From positions 742,501 through 806,500 of the forward strand of contig JAEMWC010000004.1 in assembly GCA_016490735.1 (NCBI GenBank): a DNA stretch of 64,000 nucleotides. The letters run 5' to 3'. Origin of the DNA: Pachyseris speciosa (taxonomy: Eukaryota; Cnidaria; Anthozoa; Scleractinia; Pachyseridae). Positions 41,496-52,243 of the stretch are shown here, piece by piece (the stretch's first letter is position 1; each line of letters begins with the position of its first letter). The notes beneath the pieces are model-generated. The model worked only from the letters and a program-made list of their open reading frames with translations, had not been told where the DNA came from and did no database searches. The position numbers were made by a program, and so were the translations under genes.

Positions 41496-42887
41496 CATGT
41501 ACCTAAGAATTGACATGATAAAGTACTGAAGTGAATGAAAGTCACCCCCTTTAAAACACATTAATTGTGTGTGAAAACACTTCATTCTAGTTTCTTGTAA
41601 CGATTCATTTATTTTGGAAGAAAAAGAACAAGATTGATACAGGTCCTCAAAAGTATATTCAAAGGTTGTTTTTATCTGCTGGTTTGTGGGTATTGCATAG
41701 GTACATCTACAAGCAATGTAGCTAACCTTGCTTCCATTTGGTGTAAAATGCAAATGAGAATTTAAGAAAATTTTGGACAAACCTTGGCAATGGTCTTCTT
41801 TTCCAGGTGAAATCAGCATGCCAACTCCTGAGACGAACAACTCCCTGAAGGAGAAAGTTAAAGCAAAATTCGTGAAAAGGTGCTGTTGAAACACAAACCG
41901 TACACCCGGTTTCATTCTGATCAGTATTACAACAACATGACAAGGATTGAAGCCAGCAACCATTTATGAGAGGTGGGTGAGTTTGATGATGCACAGAGTT
42001 TTGCTGAAATGAGGTAACGGCTTAAGAAAGTAGACAGGACAAGGCATCTTGCAGTTTGGCATGACCATTCCAGTGTAGCCAACCATGGGTACATGTTGTT
42101 CCTGGCATCAGTTCTGTACAATCCAGCAATCCACCTCTCCAACTAAGATTATGAGGAGAAATTTGGAAAGGCAGTTGATGTCCAAAAAATGGTAGAGGAA
42201 CCTGAACTGCAGTCATATCATAAGCAAAAGCGGACAGTCAAGCTCTCCCTCATCCTGCACCATCTTAGGTTCTGGTCCACAGAAATGAACAGGGAACTGC
42301 AGACTAAACTTGGAAAGGCAGATGAGATTGTTTTGGGGCACACTAGAGAGGTTGAGGAGCTGATCTCACTTAGATGCAATTTAAAATCTCATCCGGGAGA
42401 TAACTTCTTCTTTGAGAGGTACATGAACAAACTCGCTGTCATTCAAACAAAGGTTCTAAGGCATGGGTCGCACTTGAGACAAAACTTAGACAAGTTTGTT
42501 TTGACAACCAAAAAATCCATCAAATTCCTGTCATCAGTTGACCATGCCAAGTGCGACCTAATTGTCTCGACGCAGACAAAAACTTGTCTACAGAGACAAA
42601 TCTTCAAAAGTGCCGTCGTCCTGCCTCGGAGCATGACTTTTTGCGAACAACAAACAAAAATTGTTTTTCTCTTGCAGTAAACCTGTCAGTCAATTCAGTG
42701 AACCTTAAAATTTTTTCCGCTTCACGTTTCACTTTTTGTTGTGATTTTCGTATCGTTCACGGGTAATAATGAATCCAGGATTTCGAAACAATTTTCCCGG
42801 CTTTTGGGACATCCATTCTGATCAAATGATGAACCCAAATGAAGTGCAAGACCGCTATAGGCCAGGGCAATTGTTCTTGAGGCAGTT

Positions 42888-43697
42888 TTGGCGCCCTTTC
42901 AGCCTCTTCAACCGGCACAAGCAGGCTGCTCTGGCACTGCACCACTGCCTCTAGATTCCATGCCACCTGAAACACCAGAACCCCAAGAGGCGTCCGAGTC
43001 TGGCAATTCGGGGAAAGCAGGAAGAGGGTATGGAAAATGGGGAGAAGAAGAGAAGCTTCTTGTGCAGTTGCGGTGTGACAAGCACACGAGGCTAGAGCCG
43101 TGGCACGCAAGACAAGTCTTGGAGGAGATTGCTCAGGAAATTTCGAAGATCCGAAAAGTTACCAGTGCCCAATACCAACGGAAAATGAAATACCTTAAAG
43201 ATAGGTACAAGGAGGCCAAAGACCACAACCGTCACAAGACTGGGGGCGAACAAAAAACCTCGCCATGTTATGACGAGATCAACTCCATTCTTGGATGTTG
43301 TCACATCGTGACATTCAGTCACATTGAAGAATCTGCGCCAGGATCTTCTTCGAGTTCCCCTAATTCAAATGGAAAGGAGGGAGGACCAGAAGACGATGAA
43401 ACTGTAGACGATGAAGAATTCGAACAGTCTCCCGCCGCCTTTGGTCTTAAACGAAATAAGGAAAGGAAGAGTCAATGCAACGAAAGAAAGTGCACTAAAG
43501 GTGCAAAAACTCCACGCAAAGAACAAGAAGAAGGCGATACTCTTTTCTGTGAGAGTATGAAGAAGTTGCAAGAGCAGGGAGACAAAATTTCTGGGGTGCT
43601 GGAATCAATGGAAAGAAATCAAGCGCAGCAGCTCCAGCTCATGAATCAATTTATGAACAATTTTATGCAAGCAATGCAATCATCAAAGGACAAGTAG
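42888..43697 (+). CDS. Harbinger Myb/SANT-like DNA-binding protein
   Basis: An intact frame. The region GKWGEEEKLLVQLRCDKHTR to about residue 125 is a trihelix/SANT-type domain with the expected Trp and the ending DHNRHKTGGEQKTSPCYDEI. An acidic stretch, a basic stretch with several Lys clusters (likely nuclear signal) and a Gln/Met-rich C-terminal helix (LQLMNQFMNNFMQAMQSS) follow. In Harbinger elements the Myb-like partner recruits transposase to DNA and to the nucleus. The true start may be ATG 42,769 with a frame change; 42,888 gives one continuous frame. Confidence 0.65.
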   Translation: MAPFQPLQPAQAGCSGTAPLPLDSMPPETPEPQEASESGNSGKAGRGYGKWGEEEKLLVQLRCDKHTRLEPWHARQVLEEIAQEISKIRKVTSAQYQRKMKYLKDRYKEAKDHNRHKTGGEQKTSPCYDEINSILGCCHIVTFSHIEESAPGSSSSSPNSNGKEGGPEDDETVDDEEFEQSPAAFGLKRNKERKSQCNERKCTKGAKTPRKEQEEGDTLFCESMKKLQEQGDKISGVLESMERNQAQQLQLMNQFMNNFMQAMQSSKDK

Positions 43698-44110
43698 TGA
43701 TTCAGAACAATTATCTCTGATGTAATAATTATTGCAAGGTTCCCTTTTCTCTTAATTTAAACAATTACATATTGTCGAGTGATTCGAAATGTGATTAAAT
43801 TGTAAATGTTACTGTTTTTGAATCTTATAGTTTCATTACATCACTTAAAATTGGTCTATCTGTAAGAGTTCTATTGATGAAAAATGTCATTGAGTAATAA
43901 CAATCGCTTAGAATCTTTCTGTTTTGATTTTGTAAAAAAAATGAACTTGATTAAGTTTTTTTTAATATTGTCAACAATAACTTTGCTGTATCGTATCGGT
44001 GACTAATTTTCGTTCCTTTGCTAAATTCTTCATTGAAATTATAAGCTATATTCTGATCTATAATTTTGAATCATAGTAATATGAAAGTGTTAAACAATTA
44101 AATAATTCAT
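43698..44110. other. AT-rich spacer between the two Harbinger genes
   Basis: The convergent 3' ends of the two genes face each other here. The sequence is AT-rich with AATAAA-like strings and no open frame of note. Confidence 0.5.
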
Positions 44111-45386
44111 TCAACTGAAACAGCATTGTGTCAATAATCTTTTTAAATCTTCCTTTCCTACAAATTCCAAAGATAATTCTTTAAAAAAGTCTCTTAAATC
44201 CGCGCCATCAGCATTTCCATCTCGGACAGGAAAATCGTCATCATTTCCATCGTCATCATCGTCATCATCCCATAAATCTCCGGCTTCAATGCAAAAATTG
44301 TGGAGCACACAACATGCGATGATGATCTGATTGGTAAATGCTATATCACTATCAAGTCGTTTCTGGAGAATTCTCCAATGTCCTTTCAGTATACCGAATG
44401 CACACTATACTGATACCCTTGCATGTGAAAGTTCTTTGTTAAAGTTGATTTCCTCTGGGTCATTCGTACCCTCGTGGTACAGTTTTAATAACCACGTAGA
44501 GAGGGGATAGGCACTGTCGCCTAACAAAACGGGTCTAATCTCCCTCCCAGCAACTCTCACAGTTGGTCTGAGCAACAGCTCATTATTGGTAATTCTTCAA
44601 TAAAGTGAACTATTTCTCAAGACTCTGGAATCGTGCATGCTCCCTGGGAAGCCAGCGGCGACATCCAAAAATCGTTTTCCTCTGTCAGCTATAACCGCTT
44701 TGAAAACAACATCGTGCTGTGCAGTCAACTAAAATAATCGGGTCTGCTTTCCTTGGGAGTTTTTATTTTAACGTGTGTTCCACCGATCGCTCCTACCACG
44801 TTTCGGAGATCCGTCAAATCGTCAAAAGTTTCTCGAGTGGCCAGAACTTCTCTATTTGTCGAAGGAAACTTGATGTACTCATTTCTTAAGTCGCACAATA
44901 CTTCAACAACATCTTGGACCGCCTCAATAACTGTACTTTTTCCTACGTTAAAATTTGGGCCTATCTTTATGTAGGAATTTCCATGCGCCAAGCGATACAG
45001 TCCCAATGCCAAACGTTTTTCCAGTGTCACACAGTCACGCAAGTGCGTGTTTTGTCTTGTCAGGCGCGGGCGAAGAATATTCAATAGCACCGAGAATGTA
45101 TTTCTGTTTAAGCTGAGCTGACGCCTGAAATAGTCTCCTGGAATTGTAGCATCAAAATAGTGTATGTCAAACCACGATTGCTGTGGTCTTGGCAAAACCC
45201 AAAAACAAGGGAAAGCGACGTCCTCGACGCCTCCTTTGATGTTGGTTCCACAAAAGAAGTTGCGCTTGAAGTGCTCGTATTTGTATGAGCAAAGAAAGAA
45301 GAATGACTCTGAGCATCGTTAGCTGCTTTTATGTTGAGAACATAGAAATAAAAACCTAGAAACAGAGCGAACTGACACTGATTCAT
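44111..45386 (-). pseudogene. HARBI1-type transposase, several frame breaks
   Basis: The N-terminal piece starts at ATG 45,386. After a frame change near 45,190 the body (44,725-45,195) shows a helix-turn-helix-like segment and VVGAIGGTHVKIKTP, the first catalytic Asp region (GAIDGTH in intact HARBI1; here Asp is replaced by Gly). The middle is readable only piecewise. The last piece (44,111-44,308) has VLHNFCIEAGDL, the typical HARBI1 end, and an Asp-rich tail. The catalytic change and breaks make this copy inactive. Confidence 0.7.
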
Positions 45387-45888
45387 TGCGGTCGTTCTAT
45401 TCTACACATTGAGCGAGAAATAATAATTTATGCGGTAAAATAAAAAAAAAGCGCCAGAAGTGACAGGTCTTATGTTTACTTTACGTTGATGTCTCTGATG
45501 TTTGTCTCTACAGTGCGACCGCAAAACAACAACATTTTAATTGTCTCGGACAAGTTCTGAGACAAAATTGTCTGCGATATCTTCAGACATTTCAAATATT
45601 TGTCTCAAGTGCGACCCCAACCTAAAGAAACATAATACTTTTAAGGCTGATCTAAAAGACGGGGAGAAACAATATTCTATAGACAACAACCAACGAGATT
45701 CATACAGTAGTGGACTGCAGCTAGAGGTTACAATTTCGGTTGATGATGAACATCTGAACACACCAATCACAGCCAACCAAAGTGAAACAAGCAGTAACTG
45801 TCTCACCAGTCAGTCTCATCAGCTTATGAAGACCAACAGTAAGCAGTCAAAGTGTTGCAATTGTACATCTCAAGTGACTGATTCTTGA

Positions 45889-46734
45889 GGCAAACGATAA
45901 TACATTAACTTATTATCATTCATAAAATAATTTGAGTAAAAAAACCCTAGCCTTGGTTTTAAATTATTATTAGTTACATGTAAGATTTATATTATCATTT
46001 CAAACTTTGGCTGTTTAGAAAAGAACAGGCACCAATTATGCATAACTTAGTTTGTAGATGACAAGGCAAGTTGACTTTAACTGGTCCTACCTCGGTGTCA
46101 GAACCTGTGGTGCTCAAAAATGACGTAAAACAAAGAAAACAAAACATTCTAAACAATAGTGTACAGCAAAACAATACCTCATAAAAACAAAGAAAACCTC
46201 GTCTGCAGGTTCTTTCACCAAGGTACATGTAAGCCCGGAAAGTTTGAAGAAAATATCCAGTTGTACTGTAAGCTTTAGCTTAAGTTAAGCTTAAGTTTAC
46301 AAGCAGGTTTCTGAAATGCTTGTGGTATAAAACTTAAAGCTTAAGCGTAAATAAAGAAAGAAAGCTTTATAGCAGTACTCACCTTACATCATTGGTGGCC
46401 ACAAGGAAAAATCTTTATCATGCACTAAACAGTTAGTATTTTCACTCCCAGAATGTACAGCCTCGAAGCATGAATTCCCGTAAAAGAAATGGTATTTAAA
46501 AGTTTCAAAATTTCCATGACGATCGCCATGGCAATACGGACTTGTAGCGTTCTTTGCACACGCGTACACAGTTCACCGCTGGTCACTGAAACTTTTAAGC
46601 TTGATCCCAGGCTCGCTCACTTCAAAATTGCACATGGACCAAGGCTCTGGAAACTAGAGTTTCACCCATATTTGGTCTCTATTTGGTCAAAGAATAAAAC
46701 AGAAGGTGCGAAATTTTACCGCGTACTTTATCAA
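45889..46734. other. stretch without a supported gene
   Basis: Only short frames. AGCTTAAG palindromes cluster at 46,262-46,345 (AAGCTTTAGCTTAAGTTAAGCTTAAG), a small self-complementary patch. Nothing else is recognised. Confidence 0.5.
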
Positions 46735-46736
46735 AA

Positions 46737-47033
46737 ATGGCTGCAAACCAGGCAGATGGAGCTTTGTTTCGTCAAGCTGCTGGATTGCCTCAGTTCATAG
46801 CAGATCGTGCGAGTGTTTCACTTGCTGACGGTCGGCAAAACAAGGTCCATAATCCGCAACCAGGCCATGAATTGGTTATGCCAGTTAAAAAATTTAGAAA
46901 GAACACCATAGATGAACTACGCAGAAAGCGCCTGAAGAGAAACATCGCTTGCAAAAACAAGATGCACCATGGAAGGAAACACAGCTTCCAGTTCAGTTAC
47001 ACATTGACTGTTGCAGGTGGTCATATGTCATAA
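46737..47033 (+). pseudogene. N-terminal exon of a decayed protein-kinase gene
   Basis: The frame starts MAANQADGALFRQAAGLPQF and continues into a basic stretch (RRKRLKRNIACKNKMHHG). It ends in a small region followed by non-coding sequence. It lies upstream of kinase exons on the same strand and its ATG context (CAAAAATGGCTGC) is that of an animal start. Link to the kinase is inferred from position. Confidence 0.35.
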
Positions 47034-47419
47034 ACTTTTAAATTCATTAAAAAGCTTAATTTGAGCTTAAGGCATCGGAAGTTTTCTTTTAGCTGTCAAT
47101 GAAAGTTCTCATCATCTGACTGAATAATTTTTATGGTGAATAAATTATATTTTGTGTCTCTGGGGAGAGGAAATTGATAAAATGTATATTATCGACAAGC
47201 CTGCAAACCTTTACAAAAATTTTCTTCTAGATATGCTTGATATGGCACCGATGAGTGCATTTTCATATTGTTATGACAGTACTGTCAACTGATTTAAGGT
47301 CATTCTTGGAAATTACTTGGTCTACAGGCAGGCAGATACACCTGTACCATTTAACTGAGATATAGACATAATGTATTAATGTGAAACATTTAACATTCCC
47401 ATCTGTTTACATTATTATT

Positions 47420-48191
47420 AGTCCAAAGAAAATCAATCGACATCACTTAACAGACGACACAAGCCATGGTGAAGTTCTTGGTGAGGGTGTTTTTGGCATT
47501 TGCTCAAAGAAGACCTACAGGGGAATTACAGTGTTACAACTGTTGTTCAGTCTTCATTAATCCACTTTTTTTGGTTCTTTTCTACAGGTTTGCCTCTGTT
47601 GTTTGGATGCTGTACTGAAGCAAAACCATACCTTATTGTTACTCAATTTCATGGTATAGAGGGTCACTGTGTAACATTTAGGTGCCGGGTGCTAAAAAAT
47701 TTCAGGGATCCCCCAAAGAGAATGGTGCAGAATTATGTACGAGTGTGCGGATGCTTTATACTACACCCATTCTCAGGAATACCTACATAATGATCTGAAG
47801 GCTGACAATGTAATTTTAAATGAAGATAATAACAGTTTACACCCTGTGATTATAGATTGTGGTAAATCCTCAACAGTAGCTAAAGGCAAACTCTACCATC
47901 TTTCTCCCAAGGGATCAGGAAACATATAGAAAGTTTCATAAGCATATAGCTTCTGAAGTTGTAAGAGGCACTCACCCACAGTCTCAGGCTAGTGATGTCT
48001 ACGCATTTGGGCTCCTACTATCTTTACTGTGTAAGAATAAGCCATATGAGCCCCTTCGTAAGGTAGCATTTTCCTGTATAAATGGTACTCCAGAGAAAAG
48101 GCCCACAGCACGGCAACTGATAGCTGAATTACATTCACAGTATACATCACTAGATGCAAAAACCATCACAACAACTCTTGCTGTTGTATAA
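47420..48191 (+). pseudogene. protein kinase-like domain, frame-shifted
   Basis: The glycine loop reads GEGVFGICSKKTYRG near 47,480. The catalytic loop reads LHNDLKADNVIL (HRDLKxxN form with Asn for Arg) near 47,780, the DFG position is DCGKSS at about 47,853, and the later lobe has GTHPQSQASDVYAFGLLL and GTPEKRPTARQL near 48,000-48,110. These lie in different frames, with a TAG at about 47,927 and an unrelated insert between loop and lobe at 47,520-47,600. The family would phosphorylate proteins; DFG changed to DCG and the breaks suggest a dead copy. Confidence 0.55.
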
Positions 48192-48640
48192 GCCACATTC
48201 ATAGCCTTCGTCTTTTTACACTCCATGGGCATAAAGGAAAATCAACAGTATACATTATTTCTTTTCAGATTATTAATCAATGCATTATCTTGCTAAGAAC
48301 AACCCAATGACAATAATATAACTGATATCATTGCATATGGTTATTTCAAAGACAAAGCAATGACTACAAGAGAAGGTGAAATTTTATATAGCAAAGTTGA
48401 AAACATGGATAAGACCTAAAAGTGTACTACATGTCTTAAAATTTCTCCATTCACTGATCTTTCTGCAAACCATACAATACAAAGACACAAATGAATACCT
48501 AACATGCTCCTTAAAAGGATTAAGCTCAGAGCTTACTTGAAAAAATTTGTTTCCTCGAATTTACAGAAATAAAATACAGTCAAACCTCCCCTTGAAGATA
48601 CCTGCATGAGCAGACACCAACAAATAAATAAAATAATAAA
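48192..48640. other. AT-rich stretch without a supported gene
   Basis: No open frame, repeat or motif that I recognise. Confidence 0.45.
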
Positions 48641-48705
48641 CTTTTTACTTATATAGCGCAAAAATTCATTAAAAATATATGATCTAATGCGCTTTACAAT
48701 TATTA
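48620..48705. repeat. SINE-tail-like hairpin next to the Penelope-like element
   Basis: TTATATAGCGCA and TAATGCGCTTTACAA stand about 40 bases apart in the same arrangement as in the SINE tail at 14,937-14,985. It is probably a truncated SINE end or a shared tail module. Confidence 0.5.
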
Positions 48706-48786
48706 CAATTAGAAGTCTTGAAAAGTGTAGCAAGCGCCTCACTACATGTGAAAGTGCCATTGAATTTCTACGCTTATGTTTGAACT

Positions 48787-51050
48787 TTGGTGTTACACCA
48801 ACTTTCACACAAGTTGAACGTAGTAAAGCACGTAAATGGAAGAAGTCCTCAGAAAACTACCAAAAGGCGGTCTTGGAGGAGGGAATTGAGATCCAAACTT
48901 ACTCAACTCAAGCATCTTAGAGAAGAAGTCCAAAACGCCTACAAGGACGTCAGGAAGGAATGCTCCTTGCTTCGCTTTGTCGCCATCATGCGGACACTAA
49001 GTATTCTTTGCAATAATCAGTATATCGAAATGATGAAAGGTCATGTCAACAAGATCTCACCCTTGATCTCAAAGAAGTTTGATGTCAACGAGCACATAAA
49101 CATGTCTTCATACTGCCTTTCGTTCTTTGAAAAACTTATCCTTTGCAGAGGATTGAAGTTTTCTCTACCTCACAAAGTTTCACCCATTGAAATTCAAGCC
49201 AGCTTTGAGAAGACGTTTTGGATAATAGAGCCATTATTGAAAGATGCAGATCAAAAGGAACTGGCTAGCTCAATGCTATGTTCAATCGCTTTGAACTACA
49301 TCCAGCATACAAGTCCTAATCCACCTAAGGCTCTTGTCAAAGCTCTCCATCACTTAAAGAAACGTGACGACATCGTTATCACTAAGCCTGATAAAGGTTC
49401 TGGGGTTGTAGTGATGCACAAACTCGAATACATCCGCCTACTTAGCGCTGCTTCAGTTGACAACACCTCCAAATTTACACGTGTTGATGACAAGCGACCT
49501 AAAATGGGTGGACGACCACCCAAACATTTTCACCCGCTCCTTCAGAAAGAGAAAGAGCTGCACGTAATTTTACACCTAATTCTGCCCGAAGAAATTACCA
49601 ATTCACTTTCTCCTAAGAGTTCCAGGCTCGCTCATCTTTATGGCTTACCCAAGACTCACAAAGCTGCGCTAAGTATGAGGCCTATTTTATCGGCAACCGG
49701 AACTTATAACTACAATCTTGCCAAATGGCTTGAACAAAAGCTTAAGCCGCTTTCTCTCAATGAGTTTACAATCTCTGATGCTTTTGCCTTTGCTGATGAG
49801 ATTCATACCCGCACCATGAATGAAGACGACATCTTGGTCTCTTATGACGTCACGGCTCTTTTCACCAACGTGTCTTTAGACGAGACTATTAAAATCTTAG
49901 TCAGCAAAGCCTTCACTGATGATTGGTTCAACAAAACCTATGGCCTTAATCTGCAACAGGATCAGCTTGCTAGACTACTCGAAATTGCCACAACCAATCA
50001 GCCCTTCCAGTTTAATAGTCAACTCTACCAACAGACAGATGGTGTGGCTATGGGCTCGCCCCTTGGTCCTCTAATGGCCAATGTCTTCATGTGTCACCTT
50101 GAAGAAAAGCTTACACGCGATGGCTTGATACCCCAATTCTACAAGAGGTACGTCAATGATACCCTGGCTAGAATGCCCAGCGCTGATGTTGCTACTGAGT
50201 TCCTTAGTACCCTGAATGGCCTGCACCCCAGCCTAACATTTACGATGGAGCTTCCTGTGGATAACAAGATCTCTTTTATCGGCATTGAAATTGTCAAGAA
50301 CAGAACTAGGCTTGAAACTCAAGTTTACAGAAAACCGACAAACACTGGATTGCTCCTACACTACCAAAGTCACACAGATAAACGTTACAAAGACTCTTTA
50401 TTTAGGACAATGTTACATCGTGCCTATGCCTTGTCGTCTACAACAGAGGCTTTCAATTCAGAATGTGCCAAGCTGCGCTCTATATTTAGTTGCCTTGATT
50501 ATCCAATAAGTGTTATTGATTCTGCGATCAGCAATTTCCTTTTTTGTAATTCTTCAGCGAACAAAGCAGAAAGAAACAATGACGATAGTAGCTCAGTAAG
50601 AATTAGTCTTTCTTTCAAAGATCAAGTGGCCGCTAATGCGGTCCGGAAGCAATTACGTGATCTTAGCCATAAGATTGGTCTTACCTTACAGCCAGTTTTT
50701 GTGAGTAAGAAATTGGGACACGTTCTTAAACCCAGAGAAATCAAGCCATCTATGGTAAATAAGCAGTGTGTTGTTTATCAATTTTCATGTGATCTGTGTG
50801 ATGCAGATTATGTCGGGTATACAGCCCGACACCTTCATCAACGCATTACTGAGCATAAAATTCGGCAATCAGTAGGCATTTCTTAGAAGCTCACGGTAGC
50901 AACAACCTTTTGAAAGAAAACCAATTCACAGTTTTAAGAAAGTGCCAGAACAAATTTGATTGTTTAGTTTTTGAAATGCTCTTCATCAAGAATCTTAAGC
51001 CCAATTTAAATACCCAGACGGACTCCATACGTGCAAAACTTTTTGTTTAA
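48787..51050 (+). pseudogene. Penelope-like RT with GIY-YIG domain, catalytic change and frameshift
   Basis: The 699-residue frame has the Penelope RT blocks: DDIVITKPDKGSGVVVMHK, RLAHLYGLPKTHK, ILVSYDVTALFTNVSLDETI (motif A), QTDGVAMGSPLGPLMANVF (motif B) and FYKRYVNDTLARM (motif C). Motif C is normally YVDD; here the first Asp is Asn. FIGIEIVKNRTRLETQVYRK follows. The GIY-YIG domain begins VYQFSCDLCDADYVGYTARHLHQRITEH. The frame then stops at 50,886, but the rest of the nuclease is readable one frame over to 51,050. The element would prime cDNA from a nick at exposed ends. Confidence 0.75.
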
Positions 51051-51129
51051 TATTTGATTTTATTTTCCTCACGTTACAATTTTTGTCAGCTATTGTTTTT
51101 TGAGTATTTATAGACCGAAATCTTTCTAA

Positions 51130-51180
51130 CATATTTTGACTTGATAATGACGTTTAGCTAACGTCGAAACGTCGTCGCAT
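51130..51180 (+). ncRNA. candidate degenerate hammerhead ribozyme of the Penelope-like element
   Basis: Within TTGATAATGACGTTTAGCTAACGTCGAAACGTCG the arms ACGTT and AACGT can pair as stem II around the loop TAGCT, followed by CGAAAC, the conserved 3' core of hammerheads. The 5' core CTGATGA is imperfect (TTGATAATGA). Hammerheads are known in Penelope-like elements. This is a structural suggestion only. Confidence 0.3.
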
Positions 51181-51800
51181 TTTTAGCAATTTTTTAATCT
51201 TAAAATGTTTTTAAGCAATGTTTTATCGCAATTTTTTATTGTTAAATGTTTTTCAAAATCACTTCTTGTTCGATAAAATATCACTAAAAATAAAATTAAC
51301 TATGCTAAAAATGTAAAAACTATATCTAAAGTGCTAACTATATTATAATTACAGAAATAAAAATAACCTCACACAGAAATATAAAATCTAAACATTAAAA
51401 ACGCTTCTCTAAAAAGAAAAAAAAAATGGTCCTGGCAATTGCTGAACAGAAACCATACATTTATAACCTGTAAATTTCATCTGGTCTTCAGAAAACTGAG
51501 TCTGGTATGATCTCTCTCTCCCTCCATCATTTGGATGCCTTCATAATGCAGCCATACAGGTCTCTGCTTTTGGATGCCATTACCCCCAAAAGCCCAGCAA
51601 AACTACTTGTGTTTATATCACCACTTCTTCCCAAGAAGTATATATGTTGTAGTTCAATTTTATCCTTGGTTCTCAATTTTTGTTTTATTTTGTTATTGTG
51701 TATGGCAATGTGGGATAATAAGTACAAAACAATTGCTCGAACGATAAAAATTAAACCACAACATATACACCTCAAAATATGTAAACACTGCAGTACATGA
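51181..51800. other. AT-rich stretch without a supported gene
   Basis: The open frames here lack motifs. There are A-runs at 51,413-51,426. Nothing else is recognised. Confidence 0.45.
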
Positions 51801-52243
51801 GCCTTAAAGTGCATCTAACCCCCAAAAATTGTTTTCGCTTAAATAAATCTTTGCACCTGTACGAAACGTATTGCACCGTTTTGCGCCTTTTAAAACCAAA
51901 TATTGACGTTTTATAGGCTGCAAAAGTTACGAAATTTAGCCATCATCTGTCCCACGACCGAGCTTGTAAGGGACATGGGTCTATTCCTTACATGACGTCA
52001 CAAACCGATTTCCATCGCATTAAGTCTTTGTAAACATGCATGCAAAGCAGTTTGTGACGTCATGTAAGGAATAGACCCATGCCTCTTACTAGCTCGGTCG
52101 TGGGACAGACGATTCGTAACTTTTACAGCCTATAAAAAGACAAGATTTGGTTTAAAAAGGCGCAAAAAGGCGCAGTGTGTTTCGAACAGGTGTAAAGATT
52201 TATTTAAGCGAAAAAAATATTTTGGGGTTAGGTGCAGTTTAAA
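51801..52243. repeat. foldback MITE, copy A (about 440 bp)
   Basis: Almost the whole sequence is one imperfect palindrome. It begins CCTTAAAGTGCATCTAACCCC and ends GGGGTTAGGTGCAGTTTAA. The inner arms carry TCTGTCCCACGACCGAGCT and its complement AGCTCGGTCGTGGGACAGA, and next to the loop a TGACGTCACAAAC / GTTTGTGACGTCA pair. A loop of about 40 bases is not self-complementary. Copy B at 53,102-53,533 carries the loop in opposite orientation. Confidence 0.8.

Larger units (their letters stand above)
42460..45622. mobile_element. PIF/Harbinger transposon with TAA duplication
   Basis: Terminal repeats of 24 bp (GGCATGGGTCGCACTTGAGAC-type on the left, mirrored on the right with two mismatches) are flanked by TAA at 42,457-42,459 and 45,623-45,625, the 3-bp TWA duplication of PIF/Harbinger. 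Inside lie two genes in the typical pair: a Myb/SANT-type DNA-binding protein (+) and a HARBI1-type transposase (-). Subterminal motifs GTGCGACC and GAGACAA recur at both ends. Length is 3,163 bp. It sits inside a coding exon of the orphan gene relic. Confidence 0.85.
36994..45888 (+). pseudogene. orphan multi-exon gene relic, interrupted by three transposons
   Basis: Coding pieces lie at 36,994-37,661, 40,641-41,064, about 41,805-42,459 and 45,626-45,888. Readable landmarks are GHTLTHCKGCHLDFSH, a basic/acidic linker, LARQYKIKNSH, RHLAVWHDHSSVANHGYMLF and a C-terminal Cys pair. I know this WHDHS arrangement only as an abundant unnamed cnidarian protein family. In-frame stops (TAG at 37,482, TGA at about 37,660, TAG at 40,871 where Trp is expected, and several more at 41,850-42,140) show it is dead. 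The piggyBac, hAT-like and Harbinger insertions sit between or inside the pieces. Confidence 0.5.
48700..51180 (+). mobile_element. Penelope-like retroelement with GIY-YIG endonuclease
   Basis: One large ORF with a Penelope-type RT and a C-terminal GIY-YIG nuclease. It is followed by a 3' region ending in TTGATAATGACGTTTAGCTAACGTCGAAACGTCG, a phrase common at the ends of animal Penelope-like elements and resembling a degenerate hammerhead ribozyme core. No terminal duplication (pLTR) was identified. The sequence beyond 51,180 is AT-rich without features. Confidence 0.7.
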
